This document shows, piece after piece, positions 33,216-42,480 of a DNA stretch of 64,000 bases. The notes under the pieces are model-generated. The model ran no database searches and had not been told where the DNA came from. It saw only the letters and a list, made by a program, of their open reading frames with translations. The position numbers and the translations under genes are program-made. The DNA is from Arthrobacter sp. PAMC 25486 (GTDB taxonomy: Bacteria > Actinomycetota > Actinomycetes > Actinomycetales > Micrococcaceae): positions 186,001 to 250,000 of the forward strand of contig NZ_CP007595.1 in NCBI RefSeq assembly GCF_000785535.1, given 5' to 3'. Position 1 is the first letter of the stretch; each line of letters starts with the position of its first letter.

Positions 33216-33224
33216 TTATCCACA
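33216..33224 (+). promoter_or_regulatory. Isolated consensus DnaA box
   Basis: A perfect TTATCCACA stands 62 nt before the DUF4192 gene. It is the second such box in the window, and both are intergenic. Confidence 0.35.
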
Positions 33225-33285
33225 GATTTGCCGGTTTGGGCAAAACGCCCTATTTTCTCGGTGCGTGGGGCGCCACGCTTGAGTC

Positions 33286-34563
33286 ATGAGAAAGCAAATA
33301 GACAAGATCAAAGTCAGTGCCGGTGAGGATCTCCTGGCATTCATTCCCCACATGCTGGGGTACTGGCCGGAGCGCAGCATCGTGTGTATCGGCATGAGCG
33401 GCAAAAGCCTTCGAGCCACCATGCGTGTGGACCTGCCGCCTGAGGACATGAACGATGTCGCCGGCTTTGCGGCCCTTGCCGCGTCGCAGCTGGCCAGTGA
33501 CCGTGAGGCCGATGGCGCGTTGCTGGCCATCTTCGGCATCGAAGACTGGGACGCGCCGAGGGACCTGCCGCAGGCAGTCCTGTACCAGGAGCTTCGACGG
33601 GCCTTTGAAAAGTTCCGGCTGCCGGTCCGTGACGCCTGGTATGTGGGTCCACGGCATTGGCGCAGCATGGAGTGCGCCGACGAGAGTTGCTGTCCCTGGC
33701 CTGGCAAGGACAATGCGTCCATCAAGGAAAGCTTTGTGAACACCGAGTTCATCTTCCGGGGCAGCATGGTGCGGGAAAGTCCCCAGCAGCAGATTCAGGC
33801 GGTGGTCGCCGTCGGGGATGAGGAATTTGCGGGCAAGGTTGTTGTCGCCGGAGCGCGCTTCAGGGAGGCCCTGTCTCTCACGGGATCAGGCGCCCACCAG
33901 CTGGCGGTGACGTTGGGGGCGTGGGAGTTTGCGCTGCACCAGTGGCCGCAAAAGCCGGACCCTGGCATGGCCGCATTTCTGTTGGCCAGCTTGGGGGAAT
34001 CCACCGCCCGTGATGCCGTCATTGTGGCCATCGCCACGGATCCCAACGCGGCCTTTGCCGGCGCAGCAGGTACGGGAACCTTGCTGCCCGACAGTGGAAA
34101 CGTCGAAGCCCCCGCGAATTGGTACGGCGGCAATCAGGCGGAGGGATGGCAGGCGACCATTGCCGACGTCAGTGATGAGGCGGTCATGAAAGCCACGCGC
34201 GACTTTGGCAACATCCTGGTGGGTGAGATTTCCAATGGGGACAACAGCGGGCTGTTGGGGCCCGACTGGCAGAGGCTCGGCCGGGCGGAGCAGCTGTTGC
34301 AATTTCTGGCCGGGGCCACGAACGAGGCCGACAAGGCTCCCGTGCTGTGCCTGCTGGGCTGGATTGAATGGTGCAAGGGCCGGGGGACGTGGGCTGGAAA
34401 TTACTTCCAGCTGTGCCTGCAAATGCAGCCGGGGTACCGGCTGGCCGAGTTGCTGGACCGGTTGCTGTCAGTGGGATACATCGCCGCCTGCGCCAAGAAC
34501 CCGGGCACTGCCTGGCACGGCCAGCAGGATGACGAGCCTCAGGGCGTGGATGAGGCGGCATGA
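33286..34563 (+). CDS. DUF4192 protein
   Basis: A 425-residue soluble protein of the actinobacterial DUF4192 family. 'EDLLAFIPHMLGYWPERSIV' is the diagnostic N-terminal motif. 'LRATMRVDLPPEDM' follows, and near the C-terminus 'APVLCLLGWIEWCKGRGTWA' and 'PGYRLAELLDRLL' are the conserved helices. The family is common upstream of sigA in actinobacteria. Function is unknown. No membrane or secretion signal is seen. Confidence 0.9.
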   Translation: MRKQIDKIKVSAGEDLLAFIPHMLGYWPERSIVCIGMSGKSLRATMRVDLPPEDMNDVAGFAALAASQLASDREADGALLAIFGIEDWDAPRDLPQAVLYQELRRAFEKFRLPVRDAWYVGPRHWRSMECADESCCPWPGKDNASIKESFVNTEFIFRGSMVRESPQQQIQAVVAVGDEEFAGKVVVAGARFREALSLTGSGAHQLAVTLGAWEFALHQWPQKPDPGMAAFLLASLGESTARDAVIVAIATDPNAAFAGAAGTGTLLPDSGNVEAPANWYGGNQAEGWQATIADVSDEAVMKATRDFGNILVGEISNGDNSGLLGPDWQRLGRAEQLLQFLAGATNEADKAPVLCLLGWIEWCKGRGTWAGNYFQLCLQMQPGYRLAELLDRLLSVGYIAACAKNPGTAWHGQQDDEPQGVDEAA

Positions 34564-34907
34564 GGTGCTCGCCTCACCGCCGCTGCCGCAGCGGAACGCA
34601 GCAGGTGCGGTGAAGATCATGGCAACAACACAGTGTTCAGGGGCCCTCATGGGCAACGAGCAGAGGTCAAGTCGTGAGACACTAGTAGCTAAGACCCGGT
34701 TGGGTCCGTGTTGATGCAGTTTTCATGAGTTGGACAAAAGGGCCGGAAGATTTTTCTTCCACGGCGGCGGGAACAACGCAGCCGTACCGGGAGTTATACC
34801 TAGTGACCCTCCAAGCAAATGTGCTGCGCCAAGCAACATGGACTTGACAGGGTCATAGTGGTGTTGCCCGAAGGTAACTCCACAGACCGCCGTAAGAAAG
34901 GTTTTCT
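34564..34907. other. Leader/promoter region of sigA, no gene
   Basis: 344 nt without a credible gene. It contains a short hairpin GGAAGA-TTTT-TCTTCC at 34745-34760 and an imperfect inverted pair AGTGACCCT (34801-34809) / AGGGTCAT (34850-34857). A TTGACA at 34843-34848 lacks a good -10 at the right distance. The length is consistent with a long untranslated leader or more than one sigA promoter, but none can be fixed by eye. Confidence 0.5.
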
Positions 34908-36191
34908 GTGTCTGCTACTGCCAAGAGCAAAGTCTCCAAAACCAAGGAGATCGAGGACCCAGCATCGTCAGTTGATGTGCCGCTGACACCAGCGCAGAAG
35001 CGTGCTGCCACCATCGCCGCCAAGAAGGTTGCACTGGCTGAGGCCGGTGGAGCGTCTGCTGCCGCCGCGAAGAAGGCTCCTGCCAAGAAGGCCGCGCCTG
35101 CCCGTCGTGGCAAGGCTGCGAGCAAGGAAGATGACGAAGATTCCTCAGCGGAGACTGTTGTCGAAGATGACGATCAGGACGAGCCCGCCAAGGAGCGTCC
35201 TGTTGCCACCGGAACAGGTTTCGTCTACTCTGACTCGGATGATGACGACGCCCCTGTCCAGCAGGTCATGTCCGCCGGCGCCACAGCTGATCCGGTCAAG
35301 GACTACCTGAAGCAGATTGGCAAGGTTGCCTTGCTTAACGCTGAGCAGGAAGTCGACTTGGCACTGCGCATTGAAGCCGGCCTGTTCGCCGTCGAAAAGC
35401 TCAAGGCCGCCTCAGCCAAGATGGATGCGCAGCTCAAGCGTGACCTTGAACGAATCGTCCATGACGGCAAGCGTGCCAAGAACCACTTGCTCGAAGCCAA
35501 CCTGCGCCTCGTCGTTTCACTGGCCAAGCGCTACACCGGCCGTGGCATGCTCTTCCTTGACTTGATTCAGGAAGGCAACCTGGGCCTCATCCGTGCAGTC
35601 GAGAAGTTTGACTACACCAAGGGCTTTAAGTTCTCCACCTACGCCACCTGGTGGATCCGCCAGGCCATCACCCGCGCCATGGCCGACCAGGCACGCACCA
35701 TCCGCATCCCGGTGCACATGGTGGAGGTCATCAACAAGCTGGCCCGCGTGCAGCGCCAGATGCTGCAGGACCTGGGCCGGGAACCCACACCCGAGGAATT
35801 GGCCAAGGAATTGGACATGACCCCGGAAAAGGTTGTCGAGGTCCAGAAGTACGGCCGCGAGCCCATCTCCCTGCACACGCCCCTGGGCGAGGACGGTGAC
35901 TCGGAGTTCGGTGACTTGATTGAAGACTCCGAAGCCGTTGTTCCCGCCGATGCCGTGTCCTTCACCTTGTTGCAGGAACAGCTGCACTCGGTGCTCGACA
36001 CCTTGTCCGAGCGTGAAGCCGGCGTGGTCGCCATGCGCTTTGGTTTGACCGATGGCCAGCCGAAGACTTTAGACGAAATCGGCAAGGTCTACGGCGTTAC
36101 GCGTGAGCGCATCCGCCAGATCGAATCCAAGACGATGTCCAAGCTGCGCCACCCGTCGCGCTCACAGGTCCTGCGCGACTACCTGGACTGA
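34908..36191 (+). CDS. sigA: Primary RNA polymerase sigma factor
   Basis: The 427-residue housekeeping sigma-70 factor, GTG start with GAAAGG upstream. A Lys/Ala-rich, acidic N-terminus (1-120) replaces region 1.1, as in other actinobacteria. Region 1.2 is '[20 protein letters not shown]'. Region 2 includes '[17 protein letters not shown]', '[20 protein letters not shown]' and the -10-recognising '[20 protein letters not shown]'. Region 3 is '[19 protein letters not shown]' and region 4.2 is '[20 protein letters not shown]'. It is followed by a large terminator. Confidence 0.98.
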   Translation: MSATAKSKVSKTKEIEDPASSVDVPLTPAQKRAATIAAKKVALAEAGGASAAAAKKAPAKKAAPARRGKAASKEDDEDSSAETVVEDDDQDEPAKERPVATGTGFVYSDSDDDDAPVQQVMSAGATADPVKDYLKQIGKVALLNAEQEVDLALRIEAGLFAVEKLKAASAKMDAQLKRDLERIVHDGKRAKNHLLEANLRLVVSLAKRYTGRGMLFLDLIQEGNLGLIRAVEKFDYTKGFKFSTYATWWIRQAITRAMADQARTIRIPVHMVEVINKLARVQRQMLQDLGREPTPEELAKELDMTPEKVVEVQKYGREPISLHTPLGEDGDSEFGDLIEDSEAVVPADAVSFTLLQEQLHSVLDTLSEREAGVVAMRFGLTDGQPKTLDEIGKVYGVTRERIRQIESKTMSKLRHPSRSQVLRDYLD

Positions 36192-36200
36192 CATGTTTGA

Positions 36201-36270
36201 AACTGATCCGCGGAAAACGGCGAAAATGCACGACTTTGGTGTGTTTTTCGGCGTTTCTGCGGGTCAGTTT
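36201..36270 (+). terminator. Terminator of sigA, member of a dispersed palindrome family
   Basis: Imperfect arms AACTGATCCGCGGAAAACGG... (36201-36226) and ...GCGTTTCTGCGGGTCAGTTT (36243-36270) pair over about 26 bp, followed by TTTTTCG. The arms match those of the palindrome after parE (42405-42469). Confidence 0.8.
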
Positions 36271-36353
36271 TTCGTTAAGGCGATTCTCTGCGACTGAGTG
36301 GGGACCTTCGAAGGTCGGTTTTTGGTTAGTGGTGTGCCGGGGGTCCCGCGTGG

Positions 36354-39227
36354 TCAGACTCGGGGCTGGTGTTTCACCCTGGCATGGTTGGCGGCTTCGG
36401 TGCGGCTCGTCGCGTTCAGCTTGCGCATGATTGCCGAGACGTGGACGCTGACAGTCTTGGCGCTGATGAACAGTTGCTCCCCGATTTGCTTGTTGCCCAG
36501 GCCCTCCGCCACCAGTCCCAGCACCTGGGACTCCCGCGCCGTTAGTTCCAAGGTATTGGGGCGTGGGCTGGGACCGTCAATGTGCAGCCCGGACCTGGTG
36601 GCGAAGTCCCTGGCAAGGGCCGTGACCAGGCCTGCCCCGATTGCCTCTGCCCCCTCGATGGCGTCCCGGAGCGATGCGGCTGCTGCGGACTTGTGCCCGG
36701 CAAAGTGTTCGGCCTGTCCTTTTCGAAGTGAGATGTAGCATCTCAGATGGGCTGGCAGTGCCTGGCATAGTTCCGCGGCCCTGTGCCAGGTGGCCGGATC
36801 ATTGCCGGTGCCCCCGTCTCCGCCAAGTTCGGCCTCGAAGAGTGCTGACCATGCCGCGTGCGTGGGCCAGAAACCGTCCCGTGACAACTGGCTCCGCAGC
36901 CGCGCCTCGGCGGCATCGTCACGGCCTGTCCCGGCGTTGCGCCTGGCGGCAAGAATTCTGGCTGCGACAGCAATCAATGGCAGGTCGTAGCCCGGGAGTG
37001 AGCGGAACTCCGGGCTCGTGAGGAACGATGCTTCGTGCCAGGCCGCATCGAGGTCCCCGCGCACCCACGCCAGTTCCGCAGCGAACAGCGCCAGGGGGAG
37101 CCGTGACTGCATCTCCACGCGGGCCAACTCGTGCAGCAGCGGCTGCCATTGCTGGAACAGGGCCACCGCTCCGGCAGTGTCGCCGCCCCACAGGGTTGAC
37201 CAGCTCTTTGAACGTAGTAGGTAGGCGTGGAAGGAACTGGGCGGGGACAGGGACAGGTTGCGTTCCAGGAGGGCATGGGCCTTGTCCCAGTCGCCCCGGG
37301 CAAAAAGGGGTTCCACGGCGTTGGATGAGAGGATGGCCCCGGTTGTTCGCTCCACACCCAGCTCGCGAGCCTGGCTGATGCCTTCTTCGGCGACACTGAT
37401 GGACTCGTCATACATGCCCAGCTGGTTGAGGGCATCCGAATAATTGATGCGGTAGCGCAGGAGGGCAGCGGCGTCGCCCTGTGCGAGGTCTTTTGCGGCC
37501 TCGAGATCCGTCCGCCAGCCGTCGATGTCACCGGCAATGGCGCGCGAACAGCCACGCAGGTTCAAGGCGATGGACTGTTCGGTGCGGTCCGCGCCCGTTC
37601 TGGACAGCTCCAGTGCCTCGCTGGCCATGCTGATCGACTGGTTTGGCTGCGCCTCCAGCATGTACCGGGCGGCGAGATGATTCAACAGGGTTGCCCGCAG
37701 CCGGTCGTCGCTGCCGCGAGGGGTGAAATCCAGGGCCCGCAGCAGCAATTCGGCCGAGCCCAGTTGTGCATTGAACCCCAGATACCGTGCCTGGTCGGCG
37801 AGCAACCGTGCCAAGTCGGTCCCGTCTACATCAGGCTCTGCCGCAGCCAGGCGGATGACCGCCAGTGACCTTTCGCCGTTGCCAGCCTGGTTGTGCGCGG
37901 AGGCGGTGCGTGCCATCAGGGCGAAGCGGGGCATGGCGGCCAGGGTCGCTGCGTCCTCAACCCGGTCCCAGAGTTCCAGCGCACGCTCACCCATGCGGGC
38001 CGCCGTTGAATAGGCGTAGCTGCGTTCTGCCTCCGCGAATGCGGCCATGGAGGCCCGGAATGTTTTCTCCTGCGCGTTTGCGGCATGCCAGTGATAGGCA
38101 ATTTCGACGGCGTCGCGGTGACCGGAGCCCGTGGATTCCAGGGCCTGCGCGTAACGGGTGTGGAAACGGGTGCGCTCACCGGGGAGCAGGTCGGCATGGA
38201 TGGCCTCACGAACCAGGGCATGCCGGAACGTGTAGCAACGCCCGTCCAACGTCAGCAGGTTGGCACGCTGTGCCGCACGGGCGGAGGCCTCAAATTCCTC
38301 GAAGGACCTGTCATAAGCCGCCAACGCCTGGGTGTGCGGCACGGACAGGCCCCCGGCAGCCAGGACACGCAGGAAATACTGGGCGGAATCAACCATGCGC
38401 TCGTACCGTGCCAGGAGCAGGTCGGTCAGGGTGGCAGGAAGGTCCCCTGCTGGGCCGCAGTCCCCAAGTCCCAGTAACTCCTCCACAAAGAAGGGAATGC
38501 CCTCACTGCGCGCAAAAACGTTTTCAACCAGTTCGTAACCGGCATCCTGGCCCGTGATTGCCTCGACCAGGGCACGCACCTGGTCCTTGGTGAGCCGGCT
38601 CAGGCGGATGGACTTGGCGTAGCGGCCGCGCTCGGATTCGGCCAGGAAGTCCCGCAAGGGATGCCCCCGGTGGATGTCGTCGCTGCGATAGCTCAAGATC
38701 AGCAGGAACTGCCCGCCATTGAAGGCGCGGAGAATAAAGCGCAACACGGTCAAGGTGGCATCGTCGGCCCAGTGCAGGTCCTCCACCACGACGACGGCCG
38801 GCTGGCCTGCGCTGGCACGTTCCAAAACGGTGCTGACCGCCTCCAGGACGCGGTTGGCGGTGGGGAGTCCCTCGAGTTCCGCGCCGACCTCCGGCAGCAA
38901 TAGCGACAAGGCGTCCCGCCCCGGGCCGGCGAAGTCCAGCACGGTGTCAAGGCCGATCTGTGCCGCAAGGGAGCGCAGCACCCCGGTGAGCGGTGCGTAG
39001 GGCGGGGCCAGCGTGCCGAGGTCGACGCACTGGCCCTTGATGACACGGGCCCGGTGGGAAATGCCGGCCAGGAATTCCTCCAGCAACCGGGTCTTGCCCA
39101 GCCCGGCCTCCCCGCCGATGATGACCGCCTGGGGCTTGTTGTCCGCGGCGTCGGCGAAGGACTCCATCAGGGCTGCCAGCTCGGCGTCGCGCCCGATCAT
39201 TTGTGTGCTTGCCGGGGTCATTTGCAT
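36354..39227 (-). CDS. LuxR-family regulator with AAA ATPase domain (LAL type)
   Basis: A 957-residue large ATP-binding LuxR regulator. N-terminal NTPase: Walker A 'GGEAGLGKTRLLEEFL' (about 38-53) and Walker B 'VVVVEDLHWADD' (about 145-156). A long TPR-like helical middle (about 380-860) is the presumed signal-sensing part. The C-terminal GerE/LuxR helix-turn-helix is 'ELTARESQVLGLVAEGLGNK' followed by 'GEQLFISAKTVSVHVSAIMR'. The ATG has AGGA 7 nt upstream. Regulon and inducer are unknown, and no cognate operon lies adjacent. Confidence 0.93.
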   Translation of the reverse strand: MQMTPASTQMIGRDAELAALMESFADAADNKPQAVIIGGEAGLGKTRLLEEFLAGISHRARVIKGQCVDLGTLAPPYAPLTGVLRSLAAQIGLDTVLDFAGPGRDALSLLLPEVGAELEGLPTANRVLEAVSTVLERASAGQPAVVVVEDLHWADDATLTVLRFILRAFNGGQFLLILSYRSDDIHRGHPLRDFLAESERGRYAKSIRLSRLTKDQVRALVEAITGQDAGYELVENVFARSEGIPFFVEELLGLGDCGPAGDLPATLTDLLLARYERMVDSAQYFLRVLAAGGLSVPHTQALAAYDRSFEEFEASARAAQRANLLTLDGRCYTFRHALVREAIHADLLPGERTRFHTRYAQALESTGSGHRDAVEIAYHWHAANAQEKTFRASMAAFAEAERSYAYSTAARMGERALELWDRVEDAATLAAMPRFALMARTASAHNQAGNGERSLAVIRLAAAEPDVDGTDLARLLADQARYLGFNAQLGSAELLLRALDFTPRGSDDRLRATLLNHLAARYMLEAQPNQSISMASEALELSRTGADRTEQSIALNLRGCSRAIAGDIDGWRTDLEAAKDLAQGDAAALLRYRINYSDALNQLGMYDESISVAEEGISQARELGVERTTGAILSSNAVEPLFARGDWDKAHALLERNLSLSPPSSFHAYLLRSKSWSTLWGGDTAGAVALFQQWQPLLHELARVEMQSRLPLALFAAELAWVRGDLDAAWHEASFLTSPEFRSLPGYDLPLIAVAARILAARRNAGTGRDDAAEARLRSQLSRDGFWPTHAAWSALFEAELGGDGGTGNDPATWHRAAELCQALPAHLRCYISLRKGQAEHFAGHKSAAAASLRDAIEGAEAIGAGLVTALARDFATRSGLHIDGPSPRPNTLELTARESQVLGLVAEGLGNKQIGEQLFISAKTVSVHVSAIMRKLNATSRTEAANHARVKHQPRV

Positions 39228-39284
39228 ATCCCAATCCTGCCACGATCCGGTGACCCCGGCAGTGGCAGGGAGGATTTTGGGCCG

Positions 39285-39482
39285 CTAACCGGCCTGCACC
39301 CTGCCGCCTACAGGTTTGGCGGGGCGGAAGGTCCTGGCCCGGAGCTGGTGCCACCGGCCGGAAGCCCGCCGGGCCGGCACCTTGGCGGCCATGGCCTCCT
39401 TCTGCAGCCGGCGCCGTTCCAAGGCAATCGCCATTTCCCGTTCGTTTTGGTGGGACATCAGCAAAGCTATGAAGTCAGACAT
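39285..39482 (-). CDS. Small basic hypothetical protein upstream of the LAL regulator
   Basis: The ATG at 39480-39482 with AAGGGG 6 nt upstream gives about 65 residues (MSDFIALLMSHQNEREMAIA). A helical N-terminal half with a charged coil (LERRRLQKEAMAAK) leads to an Arg-rich tail (PARRASGRWHQLRARTFRPA). No known family is recognised. It is on the same strand as, and 57 nt before, the LAL regulator. Confidence 0.55.
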   Translation of the reverse strand: MSDFIALLMSHQNEREMAIALERRRLQKEAMAAKVPARRASGRWHQLRARTFRPAKPVGGRVQAG

Positions 39483-39813
39483 GGTCACCCCTTGTTCGTG
39501 AAGGTTCCTGCGGATGTGGAGCCTTCGTGATGACTCAAGTCTTCCGTCCCAGACGCCTGCGAACATGGGGTGAATGCCCTATCTTTGACCCGGCCGGCCC
39601 TGCCTAAGGCGCCCAGGCTGCCTTAGCTGATGGCAGTTTTCCGTGGCGGCGGTGCGGTCGGGAGGCGCGGTCTGGACAACACAGTCGAGCGGCGGCGGGC
39701 GGTGCGCCCTGGACGGTGCGGGTCGGGTGGGGGCGGCACGCTTTGGCGGGGCTGCGCCGTGGCGGGGATCGGCGGAAGGCAACGTCCCGCCGTCGTACGT
39801 GGGGCAAAAAAGT

Positions 39814-39841
39814 AAGGGCCCCGGACTCATCCGGGACCCTT
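39814..39841 (-). terminator. Intrinsic terminator of the DUF7455-like gene
   Basis: AAGGGTCCCGG / CCGGGGCCCTT read on the minus strand (11-bp stem, one G-U pair, 6-nt loop), followed by ACTTTTTT. It stands 16 nt beyond the stop of the small zinc-ribbon gene. Confidence 0.92.
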
Positions 39842-39857
39842 GCTGTGGAAAAATTTC

Positions 39858-40082
39858 CTAGTCGATCGACACAGGAGTTTTTTCGGTCAGGCGGCTGGTC
39901 TCATCAAGCCACTCCGACGCCAACGGCTTCAGGGTGGCTTCCACGGCGCGGGCGTGATGGCCGCAGAAGCGCAACTCGCCGCCGGAGGACTCCAAAACTA
40001 CCCGCACATATGCCTGCGCGCCGCAACGGTCGCAGCGATCGAGGGTGGTCAGCTGGGGGCTGCTGATGGCTGTGGTGGTCAT
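39858..40082 (-). CDS. Small zinc-ribbon protein (DUF7455-like)
   Basis: The ATG at 40080-40082 lies 5 nt after GGAGG, giving 74 residues; the frame runs further upstream without support. 'LTTLDRCDRCGAQAYVRVVL' and 'GELRFCGHHARAVEATLKPL' form a CxxC...CxxH zinc site as in the small actinobacterial family that regularly accompanies sigma-factor and topoisomerase genes. The function is unknown. A TATAAA -10 lies about 40 nt upstream. It is divergent from parE. Confidence 0.88.
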   Translation of the reverse strand: MTTTAISSPQLTTLDRCDRCGAQAYVRVVLESSGGELRFCGHHARAVEATLKPLASEWLDETSRLTEKTPVSID

Positions 40083-40282
40083 GATGGCCTCCTTCATTAG
40101 TTCCTGTACTTTATACAACCACCTCCCGGGGCACTTCCTTCCATGGAGCGGGGGACTTTCGCTAACCGCGTATCCGTCTGGGCCCGCAGCTGACCGCGGC
40201 CGCGCGTTGCCAGCTTTTGGCCCGGGAACCGTTAACCTAGGTAGTGACCGGCCGACCAAAACCTGCAAGGAGTATGTCCACA

Positions 40283-42394
40283 GTGGCACGCGAGAGTTCC
40301 AATTACAGTGCACGCCACCTCTCTGTGCTCGAGGGGTTGGAAGCCGTCCGGAAACGGCCCGGCATGTATATTGGCTCCACAGATTCCCGCGGGCTCATGC
40401 ACTGCCTCTGGGAAATCATTGACAACTCGGTGGATGAGGCGCTGGCCGGCTTCGGTCAGAACATCACGGTGATCCTGCACAAGGACAATTCCGTCGAAGT
40501 GCACGACGACGGTCGCGGAATTCCGGTGGATGTGGAACCCAAGACGGGGCTCACCGGTGTTGAGGTTGTGCTCACCAAGTTGCATGCCGGCGGTAAGTTT
40601 GGCGGTAGTTCCTATGCGGCCTCGGGTGGTCTCCATGGTGTGGGGGCCAGTGTGGTGAATGCGCTGTCGGCGCGCATGGACGCCCAAGTTGACCGGGGCG
40701 GCAAGACCTATCAGATGAGCTTCCGCCGCGGCGAGCCCGGCCACTTCAAGGACACCGGCAAGACGCTGAGCCCGGACGTCACGTTTGAACCATTTACTGA
40801 GAAGTCCGTTCTTGACATTGTCGGCACCACCAAGCGCGGCGTCACGGGAACCCGCATCAGGTACTGGGCTGACCGGCAAATCTTCACCGCGGACGCCAAA
40901 TTCTCCTACGACGAGCTGGTGGGCCGGGCCCGGCAGACCTCATTCCTGGTTCCGGGCCTGAAAATCAGGGTTGTCGATGAACGCCGGCTGGCCGGGACAC
41001 CGGGCGAATTCGCCACGCACGAGGAGGTGTTCCACCACGACGGCGGCCTGTCGGAGTTTGTTGACTTCCTCTCCGTTGGGGGAGCGGTGACGGATATTTG
41101 GCGCTTGCAGGGCCACAGCACGTTCACCGAAACGGTGCCTGTGCTGAACCAGGAAGGGCACCTGGAGAGCACCGCCGTCGAACGCGATTGCGAGGTGGAC
41201 ATTGCGTTGCGCTGGGGGGTTGGCTACGACACCACCATGCGCAGCTTCGTGAACATTATTGCCACGCCCAAGGGCGGCCGGCACCAGGAAGGTTTTGAGC
41301 AGGCGCTCCTAAAGACGTTCCGCAAGGTCATCGAAGCGAACGCGCGCAAGCTCAAGGCCGGCAACGACAAAATTGAGAAGGACGATGTCATGGCGGGCCT
41401 GACAGCCGTGCTGACCGTCCGCCTGGCGGAACCGCAGTTTGAGGGGCAGACCAAGGAAATCCTTGGCACACCGGCCGTGAAAAACATCGTGGCGAAGGTT
41501 GTCGAGAAGGAACTCAAGGCAAAGCTGGAATCAACGCAGCGCAATGAGAAGGCGCAGTCGGCCCAGTTGCTGGAAAAAGTTGTGTCCGAGATGAAGTCGC
41601 GCATCTCCGCCCGGGTGCACAAGGAAACCCAACGGCGCAAGAACGCGCTGGAAAGCTCCTCCCTGCCCACCAAGCTGGCGGACTGCCGCAGCAACGATGT
41701 GGCCAAGAGTGAACTCTTCATTGTGGAAGGTGACAGCGCACTGGGCACCGCCAAAATGGCCCGCTCCTCCGACTTCCAGGCGCTGCTGCCCATCCGCGGC
41801 AAGATCCTGAACGTGCAAAAGGCGTCGGTGGGCGACATGCTGGCCAACGCCGAATGCGCCGCCCTGATCCAGGTGGTCGGCGCCGGCTCCGGCCGCAGCT
41901 TTGACCTTGACTCCGCCCGCTACGGAAAGGTCATCCTCATGACCGATGCCGACGTGGATGGCGCACACATCCGCACCCTGCTGCTGACCCTGTTCTTCCG
42001 TTATATGCGCCCCATGATCGACGCCGGTAACGTCTATGCGGCCGTCCCGCCACTGCACCGGGTGGAGATCATCCACTCCGGTTCCAAGGCCAATGAGATG
42101 GTGTACACGTACTCCGAGAAAGAGTTGCACACACTCCTGGCCAAGCTGGACAAGGCGGGCAAGAAGCACAAGAGCCCCATCCAGCGCTATAAGGGCCTGG
42201 GGGAAATGGATGCCGACCAGCTGGCGGAAACCACCATGGACCCCCGCCACCGGACGCTGCGTCGGGTGACAAGTGCCGACGCCGACCGTGCCGAGCACAC
42301 CTTCGAACTGCTCATGGGATCCGATGTGGCACCCCGCAAGGAATTCATTGTGGCCGGCAGCGAGAACCTGGACCAGGACCGCATCGACGCCTGA
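40283..42394 (+). CDS. parE: Type IIA topoisomerase subunit B (topoisomerase IV ParE; GyrB paralogue)
   Basis: The ATPase subunit of a type IIA topoisomerase. The start is GTG 40283 (GGAG 10 nt upstream, 703 residues) or ATG 40274. The GHKL ATPase carries 'EIIDNSVDEALAG', 'HDDGRGIPV', 'LHAGGKFGGSSYAASGGLHG' and the invariant Lys near 'IATPKGGRHQEGFE'. The TOPRIM domain is 'ELFIVEGDSALGTAKMARSS', then 'KVILMTDADVDGAHIRTLLL', ending 'PIQRYKGLGEMDADQL'. It lies near sigA, where Arthrobacter keeps parE, and pairs with parC at 53056; gyrB proper would be near dnaA. The GyrB or ParE label is inferred from this position. Confidence 0.92.
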   Translation: MARESSNYSARHLSVLEGLEAVRKRPGMYIGSTDSRGLMHCLWEIIDNSVDEALAGFGQNITVILHKDNSVEVHDDGRGIPVDVEPKTGLTGVEVVLTKLHAGGKFGGSSYAASGGLHGVGASVVNALSARMDAQVDRGGKTYQMSFRRGEPGHFKDTGKTLSPDVTFEPFTEKSVLDIVGTTKRGVTGTRIRYWADRQIFTADAKFSYDELVGRARQTSFLVPGLKIRVVDERRLAGTPGEFATHEEVFHHDGGLSEFVDFLSVGGAVTDIWRLQGHSTFTETVPVLNQEGHLESTAVERDCEVDIALRWGVGYDTTMRSFVNIIATPKGGRHQEGFEQALLKTFRKVIEANARKLKAGNDKIEKDDVMAGLTAVLTVRLAEPQFEGQTKEILGTPAVKNIVAKVVEKELKAKLESTQRNEKAQSAQLLEKVVSEMKSRISARVHKETQRRKNALESSSLPTKLADCRSNDVAKSELFIVEGDSALGTAKMARSSDFQALLPIRGKILNVQKASVGDMLANAECAALIQVVGAGSGRSFDLDSARYGKVILMTDADVDGAHIRTLLLTLFFRYMRPMIDAGNVYAAVPPLHRVEIIHSGSKANEMVYTYSEKELHTLLAKLDKAGKKHKSPIQRYKGLGEMDADQLAETTMDPRHRTLRRVTSADADRAEHTFELLMGSDVAPRKEFIVAGSENLDQDRIDA

Positions 42395-42404
42395 CCCGCA
42401 CGAA

Positions 42405-42469
42405 CTGACCCGCAGAAAACGGCGACAAACGCGATTTCGCAGTGAGTTTCGCCGTTTTCCGCGGGCCAG
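42405..42469. terminator. Palindrome/terminator after parE, same family as the one after sigA
   Basis: CTGACCCGCAGAAAACGGCG (42405-42424) pairs with CGCCGTTTTCCGCGGGCCAG (42450-42469) with few mismatches. It stands between the convergent parE and M56-protease genes. Confidence 0.8.
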
Positions 42470-42480
42470 CTGTTTGAGCG

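Noticed and set aside
34843..34848. TTGACA as sigA promoter -35
   Set aside because: No acceptable -10 hexamer lies 16-18 nt downstream.
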